The notes: generated from the sequence alone by a model not told the origin. 64,000 nucleotides of DNA from Phialocephala subalpina (GCA_900073065.1 FJOG01000014.1:1042803-1106802); one strand, 5' to 3'. Positions 21,777 to 33,034 are shown, counted from the first letter of the stretch. A program made the numbers and translations.

Positions 21777-22523
21777 ATGTCTCTCCACTGTATGTATTCC
21801 CTTCCGTTTGCTTGAAGCTGAAAGAGCTCGGTGACGACATCTTTCGACCTCCCATGAGCTCAGCATCGGATTTTAAGTTGAAGACATCTCGAAACACCGG
21901 TTCAGGTTCACTACAGTTACTTGGAAATTGCTCTGTACTGATGCTAATGTCTCTTCCTCAGACCTCCCACCCGTCAAGCCATCTGCCATTGCTCTCGGCA
22001 CGATCTTCAACCACGCTGCCTCTCTCGCAGTGCTCGGCCCCGTCTTCGGTGACACTTACCACCGTGCCCAGGCCGCCAACTCAAAGGAGGAGTTCGTCAA
22101 GTCCAAGGAGGCTGCCTCTGCTGCCGCCGCCTGGGGAACTTCCCTCGTTGGTAGCGCCGTCCAATCATATGGTGTTGGTGCCTTGATCAATGCTACCGGT
22201 ACTCTGTCGTACAAGGGTGCTGCTTACCTTGGTGGCTTGATCTTTATGGCCAGCTCTGCTCCTTCGGTACGTTTTGATCTTCCATGACAGCTTCCGAGCT
22301 GGAACTTGCGTGACATAAGCTAACATGTTTTGCAGTTCATCGCTCAAATCTTTACTGAGAAGCGTCCTCTTGATACCGTTGCTGTTGGTGCCGTCGCTCG
22401 TGGTATGCTCTACCTCCACACACATGAATTGATTGCGTTGCTAACGTGCTTGCAGTCTTCGAGACAGTCGGTCTCTCGCTGTTCCTCACCTGGTGGGGCA
22501 CCCGAACAAACCCATTCGATTAA
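21777..22523 (+). CDS. Small multi-span membrane protein, DUF1761-like
   Basis: Four exons, 21777-21789, 21962-22266, 22336-22402 and 22456-22523, encode 150 residues. The first coding exon is only 13 nt (MSLH plus one base). Four hydrophobic segments can be picked out: ALGTIFNHAASLAVLGPVFG, WGTSLVGSAVQSYGVGALI, AAYLGGLIFMASSAP and VFETVGLSLFLTWWG. The size, four spans and C-terminal WWG fit the DUF1761 family of conserved fungal and bacterial membrane proteins. Function is unknown and I only moderately trust the family name. The joined frame has no internal stop, and each intron has good GT-AG ends. Confidence 0.75.
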
Positions 22524-23169
22524 AAGGGTTTGCATAGATATGGAGTTAGGAAATTGGAGTGGATCGGAAAGAAATGGTTCAGCACCATGTGTAACAACTC
22601 AGCTCCCCTACCAGGCGGTGATTTTGCGGTACGCTAGTCACACGCCCATGGATTTGAATAAGGAATGAATTTCATGGTAAAAACAACATCTTTCACCATG
22701 CTGTGACCACCTAACACTTGTGAGCCATGCAAAAACAAATGAATGGACTTTTGTCTTAATGCAGACACTGTGGAAGCTCCAAAGCTTCAGCGCGCAACAC
22801 AAAGCCTCGGTTGAATTGTGTTCCTGAGAGGAGCATAATGTACTTCACCCATCAAGCGGACCAGAGACAGATGCGAACAACTTCTCTGTTCATCCCAACA
22901 ACAACCAACACATAGCTCACAGCATTCCGTCAGGTGAACACATGTCCATTTTGCAGAAATAGTCTATGATGCACGCCACCAAGTCCCATTTTGAACTCCA
23001 TGCATGCAAAATTCGGACCTGCCACTGCCAGTTCTTTCGATAGCTGTGAGGGATATGCTGAACCTGCTTGGTCGCCACTTTCTGCCGCAATCAGGAATGC
23101 AGTTCATCGAGGGACATGGGGTCTTTCAAAGCATAGGTGGATGTGCGAGAGCCACTTCACTCCCACGTC
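22524..23169. other. Intergenic between convergent genes
   Basis: About 650 bp that should hold two 3' untranslated regions. All frames are short and I see no repeat or RNA gene. Confidence 0.5.
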
Positions 23170-24057
23170 TCAAGCCTTATGACTCTCATCCCTCTCCACC
23201 AGATCCCCCACACCCAATCCCCTCCCAACCCTAACCTTCCTCTTCTTCCCCTCATCCTTCCCCCTAACCGCCAACTCCTTCCCTTCCTCCTTGTTTCCCA
23301 GCTCCCCAACCGGCTCTCCCTCATCCACCTCCTCTGCTTCCTGCTCATCCATAATCTGCTCGCGTATGAATCCCAGATCGAGTTTCATGGAATAGGCGTC
23401 TTCTCCATCGGCGTAGTATTTTGCTTCTATTTTTTCGTTTTTGAAACCGAGGGTGTCGCGGTAGAGGCGCAGGGCGGCGTTGTTGGAGACACGGACGTGG
23501 AGGGAGACGTATTGGGCGCCGAAGGTTTCGACCATTGCTTTTTCTGTTCACAAAACCATCAGCACTAGTCTTACATATACAAATGATGATTCCAGCTGTA
23601 GAGAGCCTGCCAACAGCACTCAAATGCACTTTCTCACAAAAGCTGCAGACAAATTCGGGAAAGAAAAAGAGGCACACATACGACTCTGCCTCATCAACTT
23701 CTCCGCAATTCCCAGCCTCCTATGCGTCCTCATCACACTCAAACTAGTAATATGTCCATGCTGCACTCCATCCGGAGGATCCTCCTCCATCTTCGCAAGC
23801 ACATATCCGACGATTCGGGGGTAGTCGTATGGTGTCTTTTTGGGACGTGAGACGTCGACTGCTACGTAGCTGAGTTGGGGCCAAGAGAGGGCGTGGTAGA
23901 GGTAGTATTTCATGAAATAGCTATATCATCTTGGTTAGCATCTGCGACCATGGTAGAAGGTGAAGGGCTGGGGGAGAAATCACTTCTCTGGCAGATTTGT
24001 GATGTTGGCATGTTGGACATGTGGGATATCACTTGGTTGCAGGAGTCGGATATCCAT
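23170..24057 (-). CDS. NAA10: N-terminal acetyltransferase NatA catalytic subunit NAA10/Ard1
   Basis: Three exons on the minus strand, 24057-23984, 23920-23682 and 23543-23170, give 228 residues. NatA acetylates the N-termini of nascent chains starting with Ser, Ala, Thr or Gly, with NAA15 as ribosome-bound partner. The N-terminus [38 protein letters not shown] is nearly invariant in this family. The acetyl-CoA loop RRLGIA is at about 92-97, followed by [22 protein letters not shown], and the C-terminal tail is acidic then basic. Both introns split codons within conserved blocks and the frame closes exactly. It shares a 328-bp divergent promoter with the SDR gene. Confidence 0.95.
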
Positions 24058-24385
24058 CTTGCTTGTTGTTTGCAGCTTAATCTGCAGGTCCGAGACGGAA
24101 TAATGCAGGGAGGGAGAATCTCAGAGCTCACGAGGATGCGAAGCTTCAATAACCGTAGCGAGCTGTTGGGACGAGCTTGGAGGATTGGATTGGTGCGCTA
24201 GTAGGAAGTGGGGCAGCAACCCCACCTCTTGGATTCGCTCCCAGTCGCGGGGTCAAATTATTCCTGAGACTTCACTATAGAGTTTTTAATCCCATTTACG
24301 GTAGGCACTTTTCACGTATTTAATCTCTCCTTGTTCTCTTTGTTTTCTCACAGGGCTTTTAATTCTGGCATACTTTCTAGACGCA
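24058..24385. promoter_or_regulatory. Divergent promoter, NAA10/SDR
   Basis: A 328-bp interval between opposite start codons, with no coding potential. The part near the SDR gene is T-rich. Confidence 0.4.
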
Positions 24386-25332
24386 ATGGCAACCACTTTG
24401 CGAGCACCAGCTGGAGGTGCAGCAGCAGCGGGGTACAGACCTCTGGAGGGGAAACTTGGGATCATTACTGGAGCTTCCAGAGGTACCTTTACCCCTCTTC
24501 TATCCTCATCAAACAATGCTAAGAGACAGCAGGAATCGGCGTAGCAATTGCCCAAAACCTCGCCAGCAAAGGCTGCAACCTAATCCTAAACTACACCTCC
24601 GACTCCTCAGCAACAGCCTGCAACGACCTCTCCACCCAGCTCACCGAAGAGTACGGAACCACCAATCTCGTCATCCAAGCCGACATGGGGATCCCAACAG
24701 GACCAGCACACGTCGTCAACACATCCAAGAACCACTTCTCCCATCCCAAGACTGGGAAATTCCAGATTGATATTCTGGTAAACAATGCTGGTGTCTCGAA
24801 GAATCTAAAGATTGAAGAGTGTACGATTGAGGATTATGAGTGGCAGTACAAAGTTAATGTTCTTGGCCCTTTGCTGTTGATGCAAGCTGTTCTTCCTTAC
24901 TTGCCAAATGACAGGAGCGGAAGAGTTATAAACCTAAGCTCTGTTTCCAGCTCAGAGGGCTTTATCGGACAATCCGTGTACGGCGGTACAAAAGCAGCTC
25001 TGGAAGCAATGACTCGTACTTGGGCTAGAGAACTCGCTGAGAGAGCAACTGTGAATGCGATTAATCCCGGTCCTGTCAAGACTGATATGTGGAATGGGAC
25101 AACGGCAGAGTTTAAGCAGAGACTGAAACCGTTTATTCAGCAGACGCCGGGGAGTGCAATTAGGAAGGAATTGGATGATGAGGATTTGGTGGCTGATGCG
25201 GATAATGCTGGGGGACGGCCGGCATATGTGCACGAGATTGCTGGGATTGTGGGGATGTTGACTACGGTAGATAGTCAGTGGTGTACGGGACAAGTGGTGT
25301 GTGCTAATGGAGGCATGAGGATGGCGATGTAG
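24386..25332 (+). CDS. Short-chain dehydrogenase/reductase, 3-oxoacyl-ACP reductase-like
   Basis: Exons 24386-24482 and 24533-25332 give 298 residues of the classical SDR family, which use NAD(P)H to reduce ketones or oxidise alcohols. The Rossmann motif TGASRGIG is at 28-35, NNAG at 116-119, the catalytic Ser in the SSVSSS stretch near 170, and Tyr182/Lys186 in YGGTK. The closing IAGIVGMLTTVDSQWCTGQVVCANGG block is typical of FabG-like reductases. An Ala/Gly-rich N-terminus precedes the fold and is not a convincing targeting signal. Residues of about 85-110 carry a small insertion (VVNTSKNHFSHPKTGKF). The substrate cannot be told; the best analogy is a fungal 3-oxoacyl-[acyl-carrier-protein] reductase-like enzyme. 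Confidence 0.9.
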
Positions 25333-25966
25333 AGTAGAAATGAGGAAGACGGAAACGCGTGATGAGCATACTTGCTTGCTTGTGTGCGTCATTAAATGCA
25401 TGTTGCTTTCATGGCAAGCATGACAACATCTGAAAGGCTATGCTGGGATCTTCAGAAACTCATAGCTTCATCAATATCAAGTAATATCCCATGAAGCACA
25501 CGACTCCCTCATTTGTGGCACTGACCAGACACAATGGCGGTAAAATGATGTTTGAGTGAAGCAGACGAAGGAAATATATCCTAATGCGAGACAATTTGAT
25601 TTCGAAAAGCTCTGTATGCATTTCGAACTTTCAAGTATCGAAAGAGAATGTCACGCTCGAAGCGGAAGGGACGTTCAAGAGGACGATCGATCTCGCAACA
25701 TTTGTGGTCAATTGTTGAGGCATCCAAAGAAACAAGCTCACAATACGCGAATATAAATCATAAACTAAAACGTATTCATAGCAAGGGTTTGTTGAATTCC
25801 ACTCTAGAATTCGCTATTGAGGTTCTATTCCACATAACGTTGAGCTTTTCTTCTCATACACCTGAATATCAACCATCATGATTCTGAATCAACCGCTCTG
25901 GTCTCGGATCTTTTCTACCATCGCATCCCAAAACGCCAACCATGCCCCATTTTCATTCGTATCGGT
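25333..25966. other. Intergenic between convergent genes
   Basis: About 630 bp holding the 3' ends of the SDR and MetRS genes. No supported coding frame, repeat or RNA gene was seen. Confidence 0.5.
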
Positions 25967-28008
25967 TTAGGGAGCAGCAGCTGGTGGTGGTGCTTGCTCT
26001 TCTGCAACCTTGCCTCTCAGCGGAAGTTCAGTCTCCGCGCTCTTGACTTTCTCCTCGGCCGCTGCGGCAGGAGTAGCTTCTATGCTCGTCTCTGTCTTGG
26101 TGCCATCCGCTTTCTGCTCTGCCTCTGCAGCTTTGGCTGCTTCTTTCTGTGATGAAGTCAGTCCCGTTAAATAATGATTAAGATAGTCTGTCGTGGAATA
26201 CGAACCTTCAGTCTCTTTCGCTCCTTATCTCTAGCCTTGTCGGCTGCCTTTTTCGCCTTAGCAGCCTCTTCCTCTGCTCTCGCAGCTTGAGTTCCACCGA
26301 ATCTCTCCTTCCACTCCTTCTCCTTCTCCGGCGGAATCCTTGTGAACAGGTAAGCAGCTTTGCCGATCTTGTGCCCGCTCTTCAAGTTGTCTGGTGACCA
26401 TTGATCTGGGATAGGGCCAAGAGGAACATTTAGTTGTCTGACAATCAAGTCTGCTGTTGATGGCATGTATGGCGAGCAGATGGAAGCGAGGAGATATGCA
26501 AGGTTCAACGCAAATCCGACGGTAGCATGTGTTCGCGCAGGGCTGTTGACGAGATTGGCATTATCCATGCGGTACTGCAAGAGGTCATTACCGCAGCTTG
26601 AGATAGCCATGATCTTCTTGAGGCTCTCTCGGATCTTCACTGCATCCATACCTGCGATATACTCGGCAAGATGATTGTTGACTTCCTTGATCCAGGCTTG
26701 GAAATCGAAGGTGTCGTCTTCGTACGTTGCTGAGAACTCTGGCACTGTGCTGTCCAACTTGGCATTGGCAAACTTAACGACTCGGTTGACGAAGTTTCCC
26801 AGATTGGCTAAGAGCTCGTTGTTGTTGGCTGAGATGAAGCTGCTCCACTCGAATTGAGTATCACCAGTCTCGGGTCTGTTGGCAAGAAGGTAATATCTCC
26901 ATACAGAGGGTGGGATTCCGGTTTCCTTCGCACCATCTCCGAACACACCGACTCCTCTTGACTTTGAGAATTTACCGTCTTCGTAATTTAGGTACTCGGT
27001 GGTGGAAAGGTGGTTGAGCATAGTCCATTTATCGCCGGTACCCATTTGTGAACCTGGGAAAATGATCGTGTGGAACGGAACATTGTCCTTGCCCATGAAT
27101 TGATAGAGTTTGACCTCCTCTGGATTGCGCCACCATTGCTCCCAGTCTTTGGTGTAGTTGGCTGTGATTGATGGGTATCCGATACAAGCATCGAACCAAA
27201 CATAAAGCACCTTTTTCTCATACCCAGTCAAGGGAATTGGGGTACCCCACTTCAGATCTCTTGTAATACTTCGGCCTTCCAAGCCTTGCTTCAACCACGA
27301 GGCTGTAATGCTAATACCATTCTGCGGCCATTTTCCTTCCTCATGCGACTTCTTGAACCACTCTTCAATCGCTGGCTGAGCCTTGTTTAGTAGCAGGAAG
27401 ATGTGTGTCGTGTCCCGAGCGACAGGTGTCGCATCCTTGTGGAGCTTGCAGTGAGGATTGATCAATTCGAAAGGGTCCAGCAGTTCGCCGCATTTGTCGC
27501 ATTGATCTCCTCGAGCATCATCATATCCACACTTCGGACATGTTCCCTCGACGAAACGATCGGCCAAGAACGACAGATGTTCCTCCACCTCACAATACGG
27601 TTGTTTGGTTGTTCTCTCCTCCAAGTATCCCTTTTCGTTCAGCTTCGTGAAGATGTCTTGTGCGATTTTCGTCTGCTCTTCTGTTGTCGTGCGACCAAAG
27701 TAATCGAAGCCAATCTCGAACCAGTCGTAAACCTCCTTGTGAAGCTTGTGGTACTTGTCGCACAGCTCTTGAGGTGTCGTCTTTTCCTCGAGGGCTTTCG
27801 TCTCTGTGGCTGTACCATACTCATCTGTCCCGCAGATGAAGAGAGTTGGTCTCTGGCGTAATTTGCTGTATCTTGAGAAGACATCTGCGCTGAGCACGCT
27901 GCCAATGATGTTTCCGAGATGAGGGACGTTGTTGACATAGGGTAAGGCACTTGTAATCAAGACATTCTGTTTGCCCTTCTCGGGCAAGATTATCTTCGTT
28001 GTCGCCAT
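25967..28008 (-). CDS. MES1: Methionyl-tRNA synthetase, cytosolic
   Basis: Two exons on the minus strand, 28008-26206 and 26146-25967, give 660 residues. The enzyme charges tRNA-Met for initiation and elongation. The HIGH-type motif is HLGN at 30-33, the zinc knuckles read CPKCGYDDARGDQCDKCG, and the KMSKS loop is KFSKSRG, the form used by eukaryotic and archaeal enzymes. The anticodon-binding domain follows. The C-terminus is an Ala/Glu/Lys-rich tail ending in a Pro/Ala stretch, with no EMAP-II or GST-like domain. There is no mitochondrial presequence, so a cytosolic role is inferred. The single intron, with a GTTCGT donor, falls inside the Lys-rich tail. A Gcn4/Cpc1-type site lies just upstream of the start. 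Confidence 0.95.
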
Positions 28009-28068
28009 GTTTGCTTGGGTTTCAATTGATGGCGGGGAATTTTGTGTTTTGTATGCTTTGGCGGGGTC

Positions 28069-28075
28069 TGACTCA
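28069..28075. promoter_or_regulatory. TGACTCA (Gcn4/Cpc1-type) site upstream of MetRS
   Basis: A perfect TGACTCA heptamer 60 bp upstream of the MetRS start codon. In ascomycetes this palindrome-like core is the binding site of the bZIP activator of general amino acid control (Gcn4 in yeast, CPC1 in Neurospora). Aminoacyl-tRNA synthetase genes are established targets. That this copy is used is inference. Confidence 0.5.
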
Positions 28076-28251
28076 CCCGCATTCGCGAGGCTGAAAACTT
28101 CGACTCGGCTATCACGCTAAAAGTGATGTGGCTGAATCACATCAATTTTAGTGGATCAATGACAGGGCTTATTGGATGTTGGGCAAGGCTGAGATGCAAA
28201 TCAACCATCAAGAGCGAAAAAAAATTTGATTGTAATTGAAGACTCCATGTC

Positions 28252-28461
28252 CAACAGCTGCCATCAATCCATTATTGAGGCCTCCTTGCGAAGCTCGCTT
28301 TCGTACTTTCGAACCTCTACAAATCTTACCATTGCAGGAGCCACACCAAAGGCAATTATTCGGAGTCTACTAAGTGGTGAATTCCACTGTTGAGCTATGA
28401 AGGCTTTCAACAATTACATATTTGATTTGAAAATATAGTATTATTTAAACCTATACCTCAA
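28252..28461. repeat. Diverged direct repeat, copy 1
   Basis: Matches copy 2 (28662-28895) in the same orientation along its whole length, at roughly three-quarters identity by eye. Perfectly shared blocks include CAACAGCTGCCATCAA, TTGCAGGAGCCACACCAAAG and GGTGAATTCCACTGTTGAG. A shared TTTAAAyCTATA...CCTCAA ends both copies. It has no clear terminal inverted repeat and no open frame. Confidence 0.8.
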
Positions 28462-28661
28462 GTCAATCTTGTGTCCAAGGCGCGAGGTCACGAGGCTCAA
28501 GCTTGGGTAACCTGTGGGGTTAGTTTCAGCGGGGTCTGGCGAGGCTGCGAACCTCCCAAAAAAGCCCCAAAAAAGCCCCCAAAAAATTATGTTTGAAGAA
28601 TTGTAACTTTTTATGGGCATATACCACTCTAACGAAATTGGAGAGGGAAACCTCTATATCT

Positions 28662-28895
28662 CAACAGCTGCCATCAACTTTTTATCGGAGTTCTTCTTGC
28701 GAAGCCTACATCGTACTCTCAAACCACTGACAAGCCCTTCCGTTGCAGGAGCCACACCAAAGACAATCATTCGGGGCTGTAACCAGCAGGTGAATTCCAC
28801 TGTTGAGACATATAGGCTTTTATAATACGTACCTAACTTAGCTAGAACTGTTATAAGTTGAAAAAATTAATATGATTTAAATCTATATACCTCAA
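28662..28895. repeat. Diverged direct repeat, copy 2
   Basis: Second copy of the repeat at 28252-28461, separated from it by about 200 bp. It sits directly upstream of the LTO1 promoter. Differences from copy 1 are a mix of transitions, transversions and small indels, so I cannot claim repeat-induced point mutation. Confidence 0.8.
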
Positions 28896-29018
28896 AAGCG
28901 CAGCCTCGTCAAAAGTGGATTCGATACATCACGTGTCACATAATTGCGAAGTCGAGTTCCGAGATCAACCCAGGAACTTTTCTTTTGCAAAATCACATCA
29001 GTTTTACAGCTCATCAGA

Positions 29019-29522
29019 ATGTCTCCCAACACGTTCGACGAAGTGCTCGGTTTGGAAGAAGAGTTCTACGATGGAGGTTTCCAACAAGGTCTATCAGATG
29101 GCATCAAAGCGGGAAGGATTGAAGGCCGAACGTTTGGTCTCGAGAAGGGGTTCGAGAAGTATGTTGAGAGTGGAAGGATGTACGGCAAGGTGCTTGTCTG
29201 GGCAAATCAGATGCATTCAGGTCGGAAAGTCTCTGCTCAGGGAGCAGCAGTTCAGGAAACGTCAACACCATCCACGATTCCGCGCGGGTCTGATCAGAAC
29301 GAGCCTGCACCCACATCGCTTCCGCCACTTCCCAACAACCAGAGGCTGGCAAAGCACATCAAGGTTCTTCATGCTCTATCAGAGTCAGAAAGTCTATCCA
29401 CAGAAAATACCGAGGAAGCTGTCACCAATTTCGACGATCGATTGAAGCGAGCTCAAGGGAAGACGAAGGTTATCGAGAGGATCGTTGGGGACATGAAAGG
29501 AGAGACGGAAGATATTGTTTGA
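29019..29522 (+). CDS. LTO1: LTO1/ORAOV1-like adaptor for Fe-S loading of Rli1/ABCE1
   Basis: Single-exon gene for 167 residues. Residues 5-55 hold the deca-GX3 pattern of the Yae1/Lto1 family, with Gly at every fourth position (FDEVLGLEEEFYDGGFQQG, DGIKAGRIEGRTFGLEKGFE). With Yae1, Lto1 recruits the cytosolic Fe-S targeting complex to the ABC protein Rli1/ABCE1, which recycles ribosomes. The middle is Ser/Pro-rich and disordered and the C-terminus is a charged helix. In yeast the last residue of Lto1 is a Trp that docks the targeting complex; this model ends in EDIV without Trp. The start is the first ATG before FDEVLGL. A CACGTG lies 84 bp upstream (28930-28935). Confidence 0.88.
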   Translation: MSPNTFDEVLGLEEEFYDGGFQQGLSDGIKAGRIEGRTFGLEKGFEKYVESGRMYGKVLVWANQMHSGRKVSAQGAAVQETSTPSTIPRGSDQNEPAPTSLPPLPNNQRLAKHIKVLHALSESESLSTENTEEAVTNFDDRLKRAQGKTKVIERIVGDMKGETEDIV

Positions 29523-30315
29523 ACCGGCAACGAAGAATCAAAAATATTGGGAAGTTTTTCATCATTTGAGGCTTCAGCATGGGAGAAAGCAGTCACGTCA
29601 AGTGGCTTCGCTGGGAACCATGTCCCAAAGCCACAAACCTGCGCTCGAAGGGCTGCCTTCGATGAGGTCTCGCAAAGAGCGGCCCATGCAAGAAGGATAA
29701 TGAGGAAAGTCATGGCGCGATATTGCATCGAAAGCGGATCTCAAGACGTCCAGACTCAGCGTAGATACCATAAAAGCGTCTCTGCTCTGAATTTTGCACG
29801 CGATTGGGCAGAATTGTCTCGACATGTTGATCTACCTCTTCAAATAGATCCATTTTTCTCTTTCAATGCTGCTTCCAAGTTAATTTTCCATATTTTCTTG
29901 ACCATTTTGTCGTTCTTATAGAGCTTGACCTCGAGACTTCAACGATGTTTGATGTGTGATCAAATATACAATTTTCTGGGTTCATGTATCCAGAAGATCA
30001 TTAAAAGGTGATGAAATGTGTCAAGGATCAAATTCCTCCAAGACAGGAAGGCGCTATCTAGGCATGCCGATTGCAATGCCAGCATCTGCTACTATCAATT
30101 CAAAAGTTGCACTCCCAAACATCCACCGAATATTGCCAGCATGATGCGCTCTCAGACGAGGTTGAGACTACTCCGAGTCGGTCCCAAGATAAGAACGCCA
30201 GTAAAAGACCGATTGCTGCAATTCCCTGTATCATTCCATCTGCATATTTGGGAAAGGAAGCCCATACTCCAGGTTTGGATGCACCTCGGGGGCATAGACT
30301 TTATTGAGAAAGTTA
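29523..30315. other. Intergenic, weak open frames only
   Basis: About 0.8 kb. A 124-codon open frame at 29547-29921 (+) lies just after LTO1 but has no recognised motif and is probably 3' untranslated sequence. Nothing else is supported. Confidence 0.45.
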
Positions 30316-30885
30316 TCAGGAAGGGATGATCTCTCGTACAATCTTGAGGGTCTGATCGTTGAACTTCTCATCAGCCATCGTTCCATCTTCTCTAGGAATC
30401 AAGTCCATCTGCTGCTCCCAAGCCTTGTTCAGCGCACGAGTTTCAGCCAACTTAGCATCCTTGACCTTCTGCTTGCGCTTCTCCAATTCAACCGTTGCAG
30501 CGCTCGCATTATCTGGCTCATTCTTGTATAGTTCGACATGTTCGGCGGCCTTCTTTTCATCAGCTTCAAGTCCTTTGATTTCGAGGCTAGCGACAAGCAT
30601 CTTGTGGGCGAGTTTGTTGGTGCGGGAGGCAAGGGTTTCGTGGTCGAGGATCTGGCAGTCTTGTTGACCTGTGTAAAGGCCTCGTCGATCAAGCGTTTGC
30701 AGATGGGATTAGTTCCCTCTGGACCGCAGTAAACCTGCATCTTAAGGGCGACCCGCGTGACCTCCTCCCCTTGAATGATGCCCTAACATGAGTTAACACT
30801 GCGCTCTATAAAGACAGAAGCCGGTGGATAACTTACTAGACTTGATGGTGCGCCACTGGTGGTTCCATTCCCTGCGCCAATATTG
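30316..30885 (-). pseudogene. Hypothetical helical protein gene with a frameshift
   Basis: On the minus strand one can follow NNNNIGAGNGTTSGAPSSL, a plausible intron (GT at 30833, AG at 30784), and GIIQGEEVTRVALKMQVYCG up to IDEAF near 30680. There the reading must change frame to continue into a long helical, charged stretch (LASRTNKLAHKMLVASLEIK, then LEADEKKAAEHVELYK) that runs to the stop at 30316. A one-base loss in this fossil or assembly would explain it. An unusual intron with donor GTCAAC and acceptor AAG would also restore frame, but it deletes sequence that looks coding. The protein is not recognised and the N-terminus is not found. It is convergent with LTO1. Confidence 0.5.
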
Positions 30886-32791
30886 TTGTTATTAGGTGAA
30901 GGTATTTTCTCCCTGCGCTTTGTATAGAGAATCTATGGTTGACAGTTGTGATAGTCAAGATATGGTTCGTCGAAGAAAGGTTTCGAAGTGTTTTTTGGGA
31001 AAGCTTTGGAAACGCAACCGGAAGTGTGTTTTATGCCGACCGAGCTGCCCTAGCGCCTCCAATGAGTGTCAGGTACTAATGGCTAGAGTAAGAGTTCCCC
31101 GTGAGGCGAATTGGCTAATATTGCCAAATACATACATGCGTACATACACGTGAAAGGTGAGCCCGTAGTCATAAGTGCATTTATTCCTTCGATGCTAAGA
31201 CTTATGGCAGAGCGCTCTAGCCTAGCCTAGCCTAAGTCTGTAACTATCTTGGAAAGCGATACGATCAATTCTTCTTGCTTTATCGAATCCTGTTCACGGA
31301 CAATGAAAGGGAGACATGATCACGTGAGTGACTCTTAAAACCCTTAGAATGTTGATATTGCCAACGAAGCTCTGCATAATGTGGTTTCATTCTTGCGGAC
31401 TGGTTTGAAATAGCTAACATACTGGTATCAAATGCTTACTCTTCACTTAGTCATATGTGTACCCGCTAAACTGTTCGACAGTTTATACCTTCCAGCCTGG
31501 CTCGTTTAGCTGCCACCCGTATCCTAGGTCCGGACCGACGGCTTCCACGATGACCATGCCAATCCTTGATGACCTAGCATGAAATGCCTTCGTAAAATGA
31601 GCGAAACTATATGCACGCACATGGGCTTTTGAAGATTGATATGAATCGTGATCGCTGTTCTCGATGTGCAATACGTAGGACGGATATCGACCCAAACAAT
31701 CTTTTGCTCGAATATCAGACATCTCGCTGTCAAGATTTCAGTGATAGGGATACAGCTATCTGGATATTATTTTCTCCTCTGAACTCCGGGTTGCAACGAT
31801 ATGCCACTCAAAGCAAGTTAGCGATGATTGATCAATCAGACGCTCTCCTGCGACGCCGTGGTTAATTCATGAGCCTGCGGTACTATCTCTTATCGGACAG
31901 TGTCGTCGGCTACTTTGAAAAGGAGCAGGTACTAACGTTCAATGCGAAGATGCCTGTTGGAGAAGGACCAGGGAGCTCGAAGAACAACGACTTGGGACCG
32001 CGGAGGTCTAAGCTATGTGAACGCATCAAGCAGAAACAAGGCAGTTGAAACAATCGACTACAAGGATGGGAGGACTTCCTCTAAGTATATATGGTCCTAC
32101 CCAATTAGAAGCGCATGGCTGGGCAATATGGAGATCTACCCCACTACTAGAGGTAGGCTTGCAAAAGTTCGTGCTTGGTAGATTGTCACGAAATGTTGAA
32201 GCTGTCTCGAGGAACTTCGGACGAAAGCCGCACCGAACGTGGTTAGCTTTCGGAATCTTCCAAAACAGTAATGAAGCTATTCGGCGCATAGGAGCTAGCC
32301 TCGTCCGTGGCCGTACAAGTCTTCGAAAAATTTCGAAGAACCGTCGCAAACTTCCTAATAAACTTCCATCGACACCAACCACAAGTTGAGATCAACGCCG
32401 ATCTCCTCCTCTATCAACGACCACTTTCCAAGCGATCGCATATATTCATATTGACTGACCCAAAACAATCGATACGATGTCTTCTAGCGAAGGACCTCTG
32501 GTCAATGGAGACGATACGCCTATTGCTATAAGTCTCCTAATTGCAAAGGACATAAGAGCCTCCATTGACAGTGCATAGCCCTTGACCAGTGTAGCATATA
32601 AGATGACTGTCGCGAAGACCCGCAAGGTATGTAGACGGCGCACTATCCTCAGGCTTCCATTCCCTCCGAGAACTGCAGCAATGACAAGATGTTGATATGG
32701 AAGACGTCAAAAAGTACAACACACCATGGCGCATTTCTTCGAATTGATAAAGCAAGGCCTGTAGCAGAACAGGGGAAAGATCGCCGGCGCT

Positions 32792-33034
32792 ATGGAGAAG
32801 GTCGAAGCCAATAAGGCCGAGTGTGATCAAGTCGCTTATAACGCGGGACTCAAGCTGCAGGCGGCGATGAAAAAGCTCGATATCTCAGAGAACGAAAAAA
32901 ACCAAGCTATCATCCGACCTCACAGCGGCGAATACTACCTGGAGGCATCGAGCATCGAAAAGACCGAGCTCCAGGGGAAATTGAAGAAGGCCAATGACGA
33001 GCTTGATACCGCAAAAGCCCAAGTCACTCAGCTC
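32792..33034 (+). pseudogene. Coiled-coil coding remnant
   Basis: An open stretch of about 80 codons rich in Glu, Lys, Ala and Leu (MEKVEANKAECDQVAYNAGL, then KTELQGKLKKANDELDTAKAQ) with heptad-like spacing. It has no matching start or continuation upstream, where a TAG lies 13 codons before, and loses coding character after 33034. It is most likely a fragment of a larger gene, but the family is unknown. Confidence 0.4.

Noticed and set aside
31201..31240. CCTAGCCTAGCCTAA repeat resembling telomeric DNA
   Set aside because: Only about three units and not the TTAGGG type; internal to the scaffold and most likely a chance simple repeat.
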